DNA of 28,125 bases. Source: Chrysochromulina tobinii (Eukaryota > Haptophyta > Prymnesiales > Chrysochromulinaceae). How positions within the stretch are numbered: the first letter of the stretch is position 1; every line of letters starts with the position of its first letter. The DNA is taken from NCBI GenBank assembly GCA_001275005.1, contig JWZX01002850.1, forward strand, positions 1 through 28,125, in the 5' to 3' direction. Made by a program: the position numbers and the translations under genes. The notes beneath the pieces are model-generated. The model saw nothing but the letters and a program-made list of their open reading frames with translations. It was not told where the DNA came from and made no database searches. Positions 18,552-26,678 of the stretch are shown in pieces.

Positions 18552-18934
18552 TCTTGCTGATTCCACGGTTCCGGACCGCGCCCAGATTTCAGCGTCCGGG
18601 CCGTCGCGGGCCGCGTCGGCATGATATTTCCGTAGATCTGCCAAAAATGAAATAGAAACCAAAACCCAACCCGGGAATAAGTACCGCGTAAAAACACACG
18701 ACACCATTTTCCGGTACGCACGCTCTCACGGCACCCCGCAGAGTGGTAGAGGTACGCAGAGTTGCGAAACGGTCGGGAGGTGATTAGCAAGGCAACAACG
18801 CAACCACATGCCAGAGTCCGCAAACCAGCATGCAAAGTTTGAAAGTAGCAGTTGACGACGACGTCGGGGATGCCGGCCCGCCACCGGCCAGAGGTTTCCT
18901 CCGAAGGGTCCTTCACCCGCCGAGTCGGAGGGCA
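18552..18934. other. Convergent intergenic spacer
   Basis: Between the HGPRT-like (+) and Kv channel (-) stop codons. An A-rich segment lies at 18645-18690. No gene seen. Confidence 0.45.
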
Positions 18935-20851
18935 TCAGAGATCTATTTGCTCCATGTTGGGCTCGTCGGTTTGGTCCGCCGTCTTGCCTAGCTGTGGGCC
19001 CTCAGCGTTGGCGCCCGGCATGGCGCCCGGCAATCCTGGATTGATGCCCGGCGACTGTGGGGGTATCTGGATTGGCTGTGGGGGTATCTGGATGGGCGTC
19101 ACCCTGGTAACCGAGCTCCTCTGATCCGCGAGTGAGACGGCAAGCGCAAGTCCGCTGCGGCTAATCCCGTCTCCGATGCGAAAGACTGGGACCACCGGGG
19201 TCGTCTCCACACCGGCCGCCTCGAGTCTCCTCTTCGCCATGGCCATCTTCATCGAATGCCGGAACATCCCGCGCCCCCCCATCTTTTCGTGCTCATGCTT
19301 CTTGAGCGCGACGCGGAGATCCGTTGAGAGGGTCCGGCACAGCCTCTCATTCTGCTCCTCCATGATCTGCACGGCGGCGCCTTTGATGGCGTCGAAGTGC
19401 ATGTCGAGCAGGGTCGCCATGTCTGCCTGCAGGTTGTACGCCTGATTATTCTCGTGGTCGGGGCCCGTGAAGCGCGTGCCTCTCTGCGACAAGCTTTCCC
19501 ACTGCTCTTCAAGCGATTCGCCCTCGCCGGGGCTGGGCTCGGACATGTCGTATGGGTCGTGCTCAGTCACGTCGGCGGGCTCCGGCGCGACACGCCCCAC
19601 GTCCCGGAAGCGCGCCCAGGCTCTCTTGATGGCCTCTCGCGTGGTCGCTGGCGGCGGCGGTCGCAGAATGCTGTGGGTGCAGTTGAGGGTTGCGCGGTTG
19701 TACTCAGAGACGCAGCTGACCTTGATAAAGCTGTTCGACTTTGCCTGCTTGTTCCACTCGTCGTCGAAGGTGAGCCCAACGACTGCGATCGGCAGCGCGA
19801 GGACCACCGTGCCCAGCATCCCCGTGAACATGGCCACTAGCTTCCCCAGGTCCGTCGTTGGCGCCGGCGTGCCGTAGCCGAGGGTGGTGACCGTTTGCAC
19901 ACACCACCACCAAACTTCCAAGATGTACCCGTACGGCGAGGGCGTGCCATCCTCGCGCAGGTAATTCTCATTCTCCTGCACATATTTGCCCACCTCGGGC
20001 GTCGAGATCATGAGCGACGAGCACAGGACGCAGTTGAGGATGGTGAAGGTCGCGATGAGCCCAAACGCTGAGCCCGACGATGAGAGCGTGCGCACGAGCA
20101 CCACGATGCCCGAGAGCGACTGGGAGAACTTAATCACGCGCAGCACACGCGTGAGGCGCACGACCCGCAACACCGCGAGCCACCGCGCGCCATTCGCGCC
20201 ATCCGGAGATGAAAGCATCACGATCACGTCGATGTAAAATGGCACGATGGCAACGAGGTCGATCCAATTGGCCTTCAATTTGATGAAGGCCCGGAGCCCG
20301 ATGGTGACAGGACACGAGAAGAGGCGCAGCAAGAACTCGAGCGAGAATACGGCGATGCAGAGCGCGTCGAGGATGAAATAAGTCTTCTCTGTTGTCGCTC
20401 CCTCGTCGAAGGGTTCGAGGCGCGCCCTGCACACACGCGTGCACACGCTGCTCGCCATGGCCTCGCTCTCGACGTCGCAGTATGGCAGGTCGTCGTACGC
20501 TATGCCTGCCGTGGGCGCAAACGCCCACTTGCACTCGTTTAGCGACTGGAGCAGCACGAGTAGGATCGAAAAGACGATCATGAAGAAAATGAAACCCTGC
20601 ACCACTGTTGCGCTCCACGACGAGTTCGGGTCTTCAAAGAGCAGCCAAATGTGCACCTGCAACCACTCCAGCCCCCGGTATCTGTGCGTCTTGAGCAATT
20701 TGCAGTGCGCCTCGAAGGAGACGAGCTCAGCCTCATCCGGATCGGGATCTGCCTCAAGCACGGCATCGAGGTCCTCACTTATAAAGCGAGGAGATTTTCG
20801 CTTCCTGCTTCTGACCTGACTAGGTCGATAACGACGCGCCATGCGAAGCAT
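18935..20851 (-). CDS. Voltage-gated potassium channel (six-TM Kv-type)
   Basis: The 638-residue protein has the full Kv layout: S1 (about 82-103), S2 (158-178), S3 (193-213), and S4 with positive residues every third place (Arg229, 232, 235, 238, Lys241). S5 is 259-282, the pore helix and filter are EVWWWCVQTVTTLGYGTPAP (about 312-331), and S6 (335-359) ends LALPIAVVGLTF in place of the PVP hinge. The filter reads TTLGYGT instead of TTVGYGD. No N-terminal T1 tetramerisation domain is seen, and no CNB domain follows S6. The long cytoplasmic tail has a predicted helix (MHFDAIKGAAVQIMEEQ) and a Pro-rich end with a duplicated PIQIPPQ. It should form a plasma- or flagellar-membrane potassium channel. 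ATG 20851 is used; ATG 20842 is nearby. The gene is divergent from the AlkB gene. Confidence 0.87.
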   Translation of the reverse strand: MLRMARRYRPSQVRSRKRKSPRFISEDLDAVLEADPDPDEAELVSFEAHCKLLKTHRYRGLEWLQVHIWLLFEDPNSSWSATVVQGFIFFMIVFSILLVLLQSLNECKWAFAPTAGIAYDDLPYCDVESEAMASSVCTRVCRARLEPFDEGATTEKTYFILDALCIAVFSLEFLLRLFSCPVTIGLRAFIKLKANWIDLVAIVPFYIDVIVMLSSPDGANGARWLAVLRVVRLTRVLRVIKFSQSLSGIVVLVRTLSSSGSAFGLIATFTILNCVLCSSLMISTPEVGKYVQENENYLREDGTPSPYGYILEVWWWCVQTVTTLGYGTPAPTTDLGKLVAMFTGMLGTVVLALPIAVVGLTFDDEWNKQAKSNSFIKVSCVSEYNRATLNCTHSILRPPPPATTREAIKRAWARFRDVGRVAPEPADVTEHDPYDMSEPSPGEGESLEEQWESLSQRGTRFTGPDHENNQAYNLQADMATLLDMHFDAIKGAAVQIMEEQNERLCRTLSTDLRVALKKHEHEKMGGRGMFRHSMKMAMAKRRLEAAGVETTPVVPVFRIGDGISRSGLALAVSLADQRSSVTRVTPIQIPPQPIQIPPQSPGINPGLPGAMPGANAEGPQLGKTADQTDEPNMEQIDL

Positions 20852-21160
20852 CTTGGGGGCCGGCGCGACAGTGGCACCCCAGAAGGCCCCTCGGCCGCCA
20901 ACGCGCCAGCGCCGCCAGATACGATGGCCAAGCCCTTGTCAACGACAGCCAGCCGAGGCAGAGGCGCAGGGAGACGCCCACAACTGGAGAGTCTGTTGCC
21001 GTTCAATCGCCGTCGAGGTTATATATTTTTAGGCGGTTATTTCGTTAATTTTTGGACGCGTACACGATACTCAGGTGTCCTACAGCGGTGTCGGTACATG
21101 TATCTAGGTGGGGAGTCCCCTTCCACAGACTTGAAATGACTTGACTTGACTTGACTTCAC
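20852..21160. promoter_or_regulatory. Bidirectional promoter between Kv channel and AlkB-family genes
   Basis: The 309 bp hold a TATA-like TTATATATTTTT (about 21019-21030), a GGTACATGTA box near 21093, the dyad GGGGAGTCCCC near 21111 and a TTGAC pentamer tract next to the + start. Promoter role is inferred from divergent geometry. Confidence 0.45.
21131..21160. repeat. TTGAC pentanucleotide tract abutting a start codon
   Basis: TTGAA ATGAC TTGAC TTGAC TTGAC TTCAC ends directly at ATG 21161. It is the same 5-nt period as the CTGAA tract before the filamin gene. Confidence 0.85.
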
Positions 21161-22018
21161 ATGGATACGAGCCTTGCCTATGCCGAAGCCGATCGTCGCC
21201 GCTTGTTGAGTGACGAGTGCTCCTTTCTAAATGCTCATGCGTACGCAGCATACGACGCTGCAGCCACGGCGTGCAATCTCACCGTACCTCCCTGGCCCAT
21301 GGGCCCCAGCGCCGCAAGGACGGCTGTGGTGGTGCCAGGGCTGACCGTGCTGGAGGAGTACGTGACCGAAGAGGAGCAGGCACTACTTCTGAAGCTCGCG
21401 CTGGCGCAGAAGCCGGTCACCCGTCCGGAGTGGCTCTGTGGGTCACCCTATGAGCACGTGTGCGTCACATGCCCTCGCATCCCCAACCTCGACCTGTACG
21501 TCATCCTACAAAGCATCTGTGCACGGCTGAAGCGAGACACCCTCATCACGCGCATGCCGGGGACGCTCACGATCAACTATTACGAGCCAGGCGAGGGGCT
21601 GCGGCCGCACATCGATAATCAGGTGGTGATCGCCGAGCTCGTCATCGGCATCTCGCTCGGCTCCACCTGTACCATGGACTTTGCACATGCGAGTGAAGCC
21701 ACACGGCGATGCGCAGTGCTGCTGACCCCAGGCACGGTGGTGATTCAGCAAGGCGAGGCACGCTATGAGTGGACGCACGGCATCGCACCCGGAGCCGTAA
21801 CGGGGCCGCGGGTCTCAGTACAGCTCTCGGACTTCGATCCACGCTTCTTCTCGAGCGACTTGGTCCAAGAGCGACGGCTCGACCGAACCCAAGGTCGCTC
21901 GAAAGTCCGTGACGAGTCGGCGTGGACGAGCGCGCCGAGCTCATTACCAGTTGAGGCAAAACGTTCGGCCTCTCTAGGAACCTTGACTGCGTCGTATGAA
22001 TCAGTAGAAGTTGACTGA
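21161..22018 (+). CDS. AlkB-family Fe(II)/2-oxoglutarate dioxygenase (ALKBH8/ALKBH4-like)
   Basis: The 285-residue protein has VPGLTVLEEYVTEEEQALLL at the start of the AlkB fold, then ITRMPGTLTINYYEPGEGLR and PHIDNQ with iron ligands His150 and Asp152. ELVIGISLGSTCTMDF follows, then QQGEARYEWTHGIAPG with the third ligand His206, and GPRVSVQLSDF with the 2-oxoglutarate-binding Arg217. The INYYEPGEGLxPHID and RYEWTHGI motifs are closest to the AlkB domain of ALKBH8 (tRNA wobble-uridine hydroxylation). No RRM or methyltransferase domain is attached, and ALKBH4-like proteins share parts of the pattern. The C-terminus (about 230-285) is low-complexity. The start is the only nearby ATG, directly after the pentamer tract. 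It is not a recent duplicate of the ALKBH6-like gene at 3277; the two are clearly diverged. Confidence 0.84.
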   Translation: MDTSLAYAEADRRRLLSDECSFLNAHAYAAYDAAATACNLTVPPWPMGPSAARTAVVVPGLTVLEEYVTEEEQALLLKLALAQKPVTRPEWLCGSPYEHVCVTCPRIPNLDLYVILQSICARLKRDTLITRMPGTLTINYYEPGEGLRPHIDNQVVIAELVIGISLGSTCTMDFAHASEATRRCAVLLTPGTVVIQQGEARYEWTHGIAPGAVTGPRVSVQLSDFDPRFFSSDLVQERRLDRTQGRSKVRDESAWTSAPSSLPVEAKRSASLGTLTASYESVEVD

Positions 22019-22465
22019 GGCCGGTGTGACAGGGGGCCGCACCCACCGTTACGCGAGAGCACCGTTCCCCACACACGTGGACACAGGGCGATAAACGATT
22101 CGTCAGGGTCGAGGGTGCTCTACGAGCTATCACGTGCACAGCTTTCACGGTCACGCCAGGGCCGGGCGCCGGCAGCGCGCACCGGATATGGGGTATGGTA
22201 TGGCACACTAAAATATATATTGACTACGCCGGTCGTCGCCGACACAAGTTCATTTATGCTGTGCAGCACCCCTCCGAACTCGCACATATCGATGGCGATA
22301 TGATCAAGCGGACAGGGGTGTGGGGTCGTGCCCGTTAGGGTGACCGGGCGCTCCCATGCGTGAACCTTCTGCGTTCCCGCGGCAGGCATGGCAGTAACCA
22401 TCATGGAATGGGGCAACAGCGAGCATCACGATATGGCACGCTCAGTGAGAGCGAATGTGTGCGGT

Positions 22466-22497
22466 TGCATGCATCTTGCATGCACATCTTGCATGCA
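22466..22497. repeat. Three TGCATGCA palindromes, 11 and 13 bp apart
   Basis: Copies at 22466-22473, 22477-22484 and 22490-22497, embedded in ATCTTGCATGC units. The word equals the RY/Sph element bound by plant B3 factors, but that function cannot be assumed here. Confidence 0.8.
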
Positions 22498-22578
22498 TCT
22501 TGCCAAGGTGGTGGCGTGTTCGTGTCCAGAAAGTTCGAGGTTCGTACGCAAGGCTAGATGGCGCCGGCTGTCGTCCTC

Positions 22579-22620
22579 GGATGAGAGACCTCATCATCCG
22601 GATGAGAGGCTTCATCATCC
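22579..22620. repeat. 21-bp direct repeat, each copy self-complementary
   Basis: Two adjacent copies of GGATGAGAG..(T)TCATCATCC (22579-22599 and 22600-22620) differ at two positions. Each contains a GGATGA/TCATCC dyad. They begin 2 bp past the homeodomain-gene stop, so they lie in its 3' UTR and may shape its 3' end. Confidence 0.8.
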
Positions 22621-22622
22621 TC

Positions 22623-24473
22623 TCATTGGCCCATCTGCATGTCGTTGGTGAGTCCGTTGATGATCAAACTCATCCGCTCCTCGGAGCACGCCGCGTCCGC
22701 ACCGTACTCATCGCAGGCGCCCTCTTGGCTGCTACACGGCAAGGCGTCCGTCTGCAGCCAGGCGAGGTAGCTGTCGTCGTCATCGAGCTCGACTGTGCAG
22801 GCGCCGAGGTGGGCGCTTGATACGGCGCTACTTCCATGCGTGCCACGCGTCGTGTCGGGCGTGTGCGTTGGCGGCGGCGGCATCGGCGGCGCCGAGGGCA
22901 GCGACGAGTGTGAGAAGCCCATGCCTGAGCTGGGCACGCTAGGCGCGTCGGGGCGTACGGCAAGGCCGAGGAGAGGCCAGAGCGGCGGCAAAGGGTTCGT
23001 CGACATGTGCGGCAAGTGGGTCAGCTGGACGGCGCCCACCTCGGCGCTCTCGGCCTCGCCCGGTCCTTGCAAGATGAGACTGGTCGCCTGGAAGCATCGG
23101 GTCACTCCGGATGGGTCTCTCAGCGGCTCGACGGAGAGCTGATGGGTGAAGGCAAGCCCCGCCTTGGTGTAATTCGTCAAACGCACCGAGACCGGCGTCT
23201 CGGTGAGCACAGCCTCCATGAGGGCTGCAATCGCGGGCCGTTGAGTGCGTGGGCCCTGCAGGAATCCCATCGAGCGCCCGAGGACCTCTTCCCGGTGGTA
23301 GCCGGTGAGGGACTGCCAGCCCGAGGAGACGGAGAGGAGTCGGTACGGCGGTGCCGCATCTGTGATCGACTGCACGACACCCCCGTACTGCTGCAGCGTA
23401 CGTCCGAGGAGGGAGCTCTGACACGCCGCGGCGAGGCGAGCGGCGACGCTCGGCATCGACAAGGGGCTAGCTGCACCTTGGGAAGGTGCATGGAGAAGGT
23501 CGGCGGCGAGCTGCTCGTGGAGAGCGGCTTGTAGCTGCTGGACCATGCTCGCGCCGTTGCCGGTGTTGCCGCTGCCCATGCCGCCGCCGCCCATGCCGCC
23601 GCCGCCCATGCCGCCGACGCCCGTGCCGCCGCCACCCATGCCGCCGCCGCCCATCCCGCTACCGCCGTTGCTGCTGCTGCTGCCCGCACCCATCTGGCCG
23701 CTGGCCCCGCCGAGGCGACCCATCGCATGCGGGAGGAGGCTACGCATCGCTGCCTGCCAGTCGTACTCGCCCTCCCCAGGCAGAGGCCCTGCGGGACGTG
23801 GGGCCGCTGGGCGCGGGGCCGCATGTCGCGCTTCCGGCAACGACGATGGGGGCGGCGCTGCGGGGGAGGGCGACGTGGCAACCGCGCGCGCGGGCGAGCC
23901 CTCGGCAACGTGGACGGTGCCGCCGGACGAGACCGAGGAAGTCTCGACGTCCGCGATCGGCCGCTCCTCGGATGGCTCTGCATGGGGCAGCCGGGGCATC
24001 GGCGCGAGTGGGATGCCACGCCGTTTCTTGAGTGCCTCCTTCAGATGCCGCTCCGCATCCGCATCGTCGTCCCCGTCCGACGCGTCGCCTACCTCGTCGT
24101 AGTCGTCGAGGAGCGCCGAGGAGATGTCCTCGCTCGAGGCGCACAGCGTCGCCGACGACGAGGAGAGCGACTGGCTGGAGAGGGTGGCCGTCGAGGAGCC
24201 CTTAGAGGGCGACGAGCCCTCCAAGGTCCGCTTCTTCCTGCTGAGATCCCTCCGCTTGCGCTCGCGCTGCCGCCGGTTCTGGAACCACACTTGAATCTGC
24301 CGGGGCGTGACGTTCAAATCGGTGCCCAGCTGATTGCGCACATCCACATTGGGGAACTGGTCGATAGAAAAAACATGCTCGAGGACCTGGAGGGTCGACG
24401 AGTCTATGTGCCACCGAGGGGCGCCGGCGCCGTCGTGCCGCGAGTCGAAGTCATCAAGGGCGGTAGACGACAT
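22623..24473 (-). CDS. Homeodomain protein with a LOV-type PAS domain lacking the photoreactive cysteine
   Basis: The protein has 616 residues. A non-TALE homeodomain at about 19-76 has VRNQLGTDLNVTPRQIQVWF then QNRRQRERKRR, so it should bind DNA. Next come acidic (SSEDISSALLDDYDEVGD) and Pro/Ala-rich regions and a Gly-Met repeat (GMGGGG units, about 270-310). A PAS/LOV domain at about 366-469 reads VSSGWQSLTGYHREEVLGRS, then MGFLQGPRTQ and VRLTNYTKAGLAFTHQLSVE. It matches the LOV signature GRNCRFLQGPxT except that the flavin-adduct Cys is Met402 and the preceding Asn is Ser. The flavin-contact residues Gln406, Asn434 and Gln462 seem kept; the second Asn is His444. The C-terminus is Pro/Ser-rich. 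Likely a nuclear transcription factor with a flavin- or ligand-sensing module. It is convergent with the AlkB gene. Confidence 0.85.
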   Translation of the reverse strand: MSSTALDDFDSRHDGAGAPRWHIDSSTLQVLEHVFSIDQFPNVDVRNQLGTDLNVTPRQIQVWFQNRRQRERKRRDLSRKKRTLEGSSPSKGSSTATLSSQSLSSSSATLCASSEDISSALLDDYDEVGDASDGDDDADAERHLKEALKKRRGIPLAPMPRLPHAEPSEERPIADVETSSVSSGGTVHVAEGSPARAVATSPSPAAPPPSSLPEARHAAPRPAAPRPAGPLPGEGEYDWQAAMRSLLPHAMGRLGGASGQMGAGSSSSNGGSGMGGGGMGGGGTGVGGMGGGGMGGGGMGSGNTGNGASMVQQLQAALHEQLAADLLHAPSQGAASPLSMPSVAARLAAACQSSLLGRTLQQYGGVVQSITDAAPPYRLLSVSSGWQSLTGYHREEVLGRSMGFLQGPRTQRPAIAALMEAVLTETPVSVRLTNYTKAGLAFTHQLSVEPLRDPSGVTRCFQATSLILQGPGEAESAEVGAVQLTHLPHMSTNPLPPLWPLLGLAVRPDAPSVPSSGMGFSHSSLPSAPPMPPPPTHTPDTTRGTHGSSAVSSAHLGACTVELDDDDSYLAWLQTDALPCSSQEGACDEYGADAACSEERMSLIINGLTNDMQMGQ

Positions 24474-24676
24474 ATCTCAGTTGAGGATGCTGCCGGGTCC
24501 GCCGCGACGGTTCGGCGCGCGCGTTCACGTGCGTCGTGCGCGTCGTGCGTGACTGTGCCGGCCACGTCCTGCGAGTTCCCGTCGGGCTTCCCCGCAGATG
24601 CGCATCTGGAGTTCGTGATTTCGGTCTGGACGTCGCGTTTGACGAAGTCTAATGTAGGGAATGTTCCGTTTGATTA

Positions 24677-24720
24677 ATTACCCCGGTCGCCTAAAAAGGG
24701 GTAATCTCGCCGATATAAAT
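24677..24720. promoter_or_regulatory. Hairpin, CArG-like box and TATA-like box
   Basis: ATTACCCC (24677-24684) and GGGGTAAT (24698-24705) form an 8-bp inverted repeat. CCTAAAAAGG (24690-24699) fits the MADS/SRF CC(A/T)6GG consensus. TATAAAT is at 24714-24720. It lies about 205-250 bp upstream of the homeodomain ATG. No ORF follows on the + strand to explain the TATA orientation. Confidence 0.4.
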
Positions 24721-25097
24721 GGTTGAAGTAGAAGTTTATCCGCGCTGCTTGATCTCAAATCACAACTGCCGAACTCTAACAGGTGCAAAACTGCAAATGG
24801 GTCCAACTCCGAGAACCATCAGCCTTGCATGGCCCGCTTGGATGCCGGGGCGGCTCCCTTCGTCGAAGTGTTAGACAACATCTCACATGAGCAAAGGTAC
24901 CGCATTTGACAGAAGTGGGCGGTCGGCGCGTCCGTGTCGCTCTTTTCGCGCTCCGTCGCCACGAACCTCATAACCAAGGTCACAGCGGGGGGGGGGCGGG
25001 TCGATCGGTCCTCAGAGGCTCTGGCGGTCCTCTAGCATCTAGCACTGGAGGTGGCCCGCGCGCTCATGGCGGACGCATGGTAGGGCCCCAGGGCAGA

Positions 25098-25271
25098 GAG
25101 GCTCCGCTCGGTGTGTGAAGACGAAGCGGAGTGTGAAGAGGCTCCGCTCGGTGTGTGAAGACGAAGCGGAGTGTGAAGAGGCTCCGCTCGGTGTGTGAAG
25201 ACGAAGCGGAGTGTGAAGAGGCTCCGCTCGGTGTGAGAAGACGAAGCGGAGTGTGAAGAGGCTCCGCTCGG
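25098..25271. repeat. 40-bp minisatellite, four full units plus 14 bp
   Basis: Units at 25098, 25138, 25178 and 25218 are near identical (the fourth has GTGTGAG for GTGTGTG), with a partial copy at 25258-25271. Each unit has a CTCCGCT/AGCGGAG dyad. There are no spacers between units. Confidence 0.95.
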
Positions 25272-25797
25272 AGCGGACATCGTGGAATGCACCGCGCTGG
25301 GCCCACTCAGCCGCGCGCCACGCAAGCCATGCCTGCCCGCGAGCACCCATGAGCTTCCTCGTGAGCTTCCCCTGAGCAGGAGCCGATCCCGCTCATGCAA
25401 AACCAGCAGCGGGCGGAGGTCGAGGCGAACAACGGCGCGCGCGGACGCGGAGTTGCATGTCACCGAGTGCCCGACTGCGCCACAGCGAGCATGCGGCCGG
25501 ATGAACCCGCGGATGCTGCCGAGCGCCGCCGCGCATCATGGAGTTTCGTGGCCGAGGCCGCCGAGTGCCACCCGGATCGCCACCAAGTGCACACTGTCCG
25601 CCGTGTTCAACGCGCATACGCGCTCTACAGCGCGAATACTATTACAGTGCGAGAATACTATTATAGTGGCGAATTTACTTGTATTACTTTGATATTGCGT
25701 TGACAACCTTTTTTTGCGTCGTGCTGGGCGTCCCTTTCCGTCCCTTCATTCTTTTCGCGCTCCCGGTGGCCTGCACACGAACGCAGGACCGCGCAAG

Positions 25798-26678
25798 ATG
25801 ACATCGCGTTCCGACCTGTGCTGGTTTGTCGATGCTGATGATGATGATGATGATGATGCGGTACCGACCGAGGCTCCTTTTGTCGCTGCTCAATGGATCG
25901 CGCTCACCCCAAAGGGGTGCGAACCCGTCGCTAATGATCCCATCGCGAAGAATCGCGGTGTGTTTGTCTTTGCGGGCCGTGACGCCTCTCGGCGTTATCA
26001 GTTCGTGTGCGTAAAATGCAACTACGGCGATCGCAAGCCATTCACGATGACGGCTCGCCATACGAGCGACGTTGATACTGCTGCCAAGAGGCACGCCCAA
26101 AAGGTTCATTCTCTTTTGCGAAACCGCGACGAGCACGGGGTCCCATTCTCGCTGGGTGACCACCGAGGATACACTCAGTGGCGAAGCATTTGCTTCCGTA
26201 CGCCATCGCAGCAGGGCTACCCCCGCAGCAGGGAGGCGTGCCGCAGCAAGGCTACCCGCCGCAGCAAGGAGGCATGCCGCAGCAGAGCTACCCGCCGCAG
26301 CAAGGAGGCATGCCGCAGCAGGGTTTCCCGCCGCAACAAGGAGGCATGCCGCAGCAGGGTTTCCCGCCGCAACAAGGAGGCATGCCGCAGCAGGGTTTCC
26401 CGCCGCAACAAGGAGGCATGCCGCAGCAGGGTTTCCCGCCGCAGCAGAGCTACCCACCGCAACAAGGAGGCATGCCGCAGCAGGGTTTCCCGCCGCAACA
26501 AGGAGGCATGCCACAGCAGAGCTACCCGCCGCAACAGGGGGCAGCGGCGTTGACGTGCGTGACGTCGGCGGCGTCTGCGACGGCTGCTGCGAGAGCGGGC
26601 GCGTCTGCGCCTGCGTGGGCTGCAGCGGCCCGCGCGGCGGCGGCATCGTCGTTGGCGTGCGCGACGGCAGCTCCGTGA
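25798..26678 (+). CDS. Zinc-finger-like protein running into a PQQGGM repeat array (5' part of a broken gene)
   Basis: ATG 25798 opens with an Asp run ([10 protein letters not shown]) and a likely zinc-binding module: Cys71-x2-Cys74 in [12 protein letters not shown] and His99-x4-His104 in KRHAQKVH, somewhat BED-like. At about 26208 the frame reads SQQGYP, the start of the array, but one base is missing at 26222/26223 compared with other units (CCCCGCAG for CCGCCGCAG). The array therefore continues in another frame: [12 protein letters not shown], then about seven GGMPQQ(SY/GF)PPQQ units to 26537. A 56-nt intron (26156-26211) would also give the frame change. After GAAAL the reading enters the 26540-27301 segment and stops at TGA 26676. 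I do not know the function. Confidence 0.5.
26208..26537 (+). repeat. PQQGG(M/V)PQQ(G/S)(F/Y)P coding repeat array, + orientation
   Basis: Eight imperfect units of 36-54 bp with core GGCATGCCGCAGCAG, coding on the + strand. The same units recur in reverse orientation at 26950-27260, including the rare variant ATGCCACAGCAGAGC. Confidence 0.9.

Larger units (their letters stand above)
22019..22622. other. Convergent intergenic spacer with TGCATGCA cluster and 21-bp repeats
   Basis: Between the AlkB (+) and homeodomain (-) stops. It has AATATATATT near 22211, three TGCATGCA palindromes (22466-22497) and a 21-bp tandem repeat next to the homeodomain stop. No gene supported. Confidence 0.5.
24474..25797. 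other. Large divergent spacer with promoter-like elements and a minisatellite
   Basis: Holds the upstream region of the homeodomain gene, a CArG-like/TATA cluster (24677-24720), a G10 run near 24990 and the 40-bp array (25098-25271). ORFs here, including one crossing the array, look non-coding. Confidence 0.5.

Noticed and set aside
24906-25118. Small + ORF in the large spacer
   Set aside because: It is Arg/Gly-rich, crosses a G10 run and ends in the minisatellite. No domain or start context supports it.
25098-25271. Regular 40-bp repeats as a CRISPR array
   Set aside because: The units are contiguous with no unique spacers, and the genome is eukaryotic. It is a minisatellite.
25032-25463. 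143-codon minus ORF across the minisatellite
   Set aside because: A 40-bp period rotates the frame, giving repeated SHSASSSHTERS-type peptides. Openness is a property of the repeat, not of coding.
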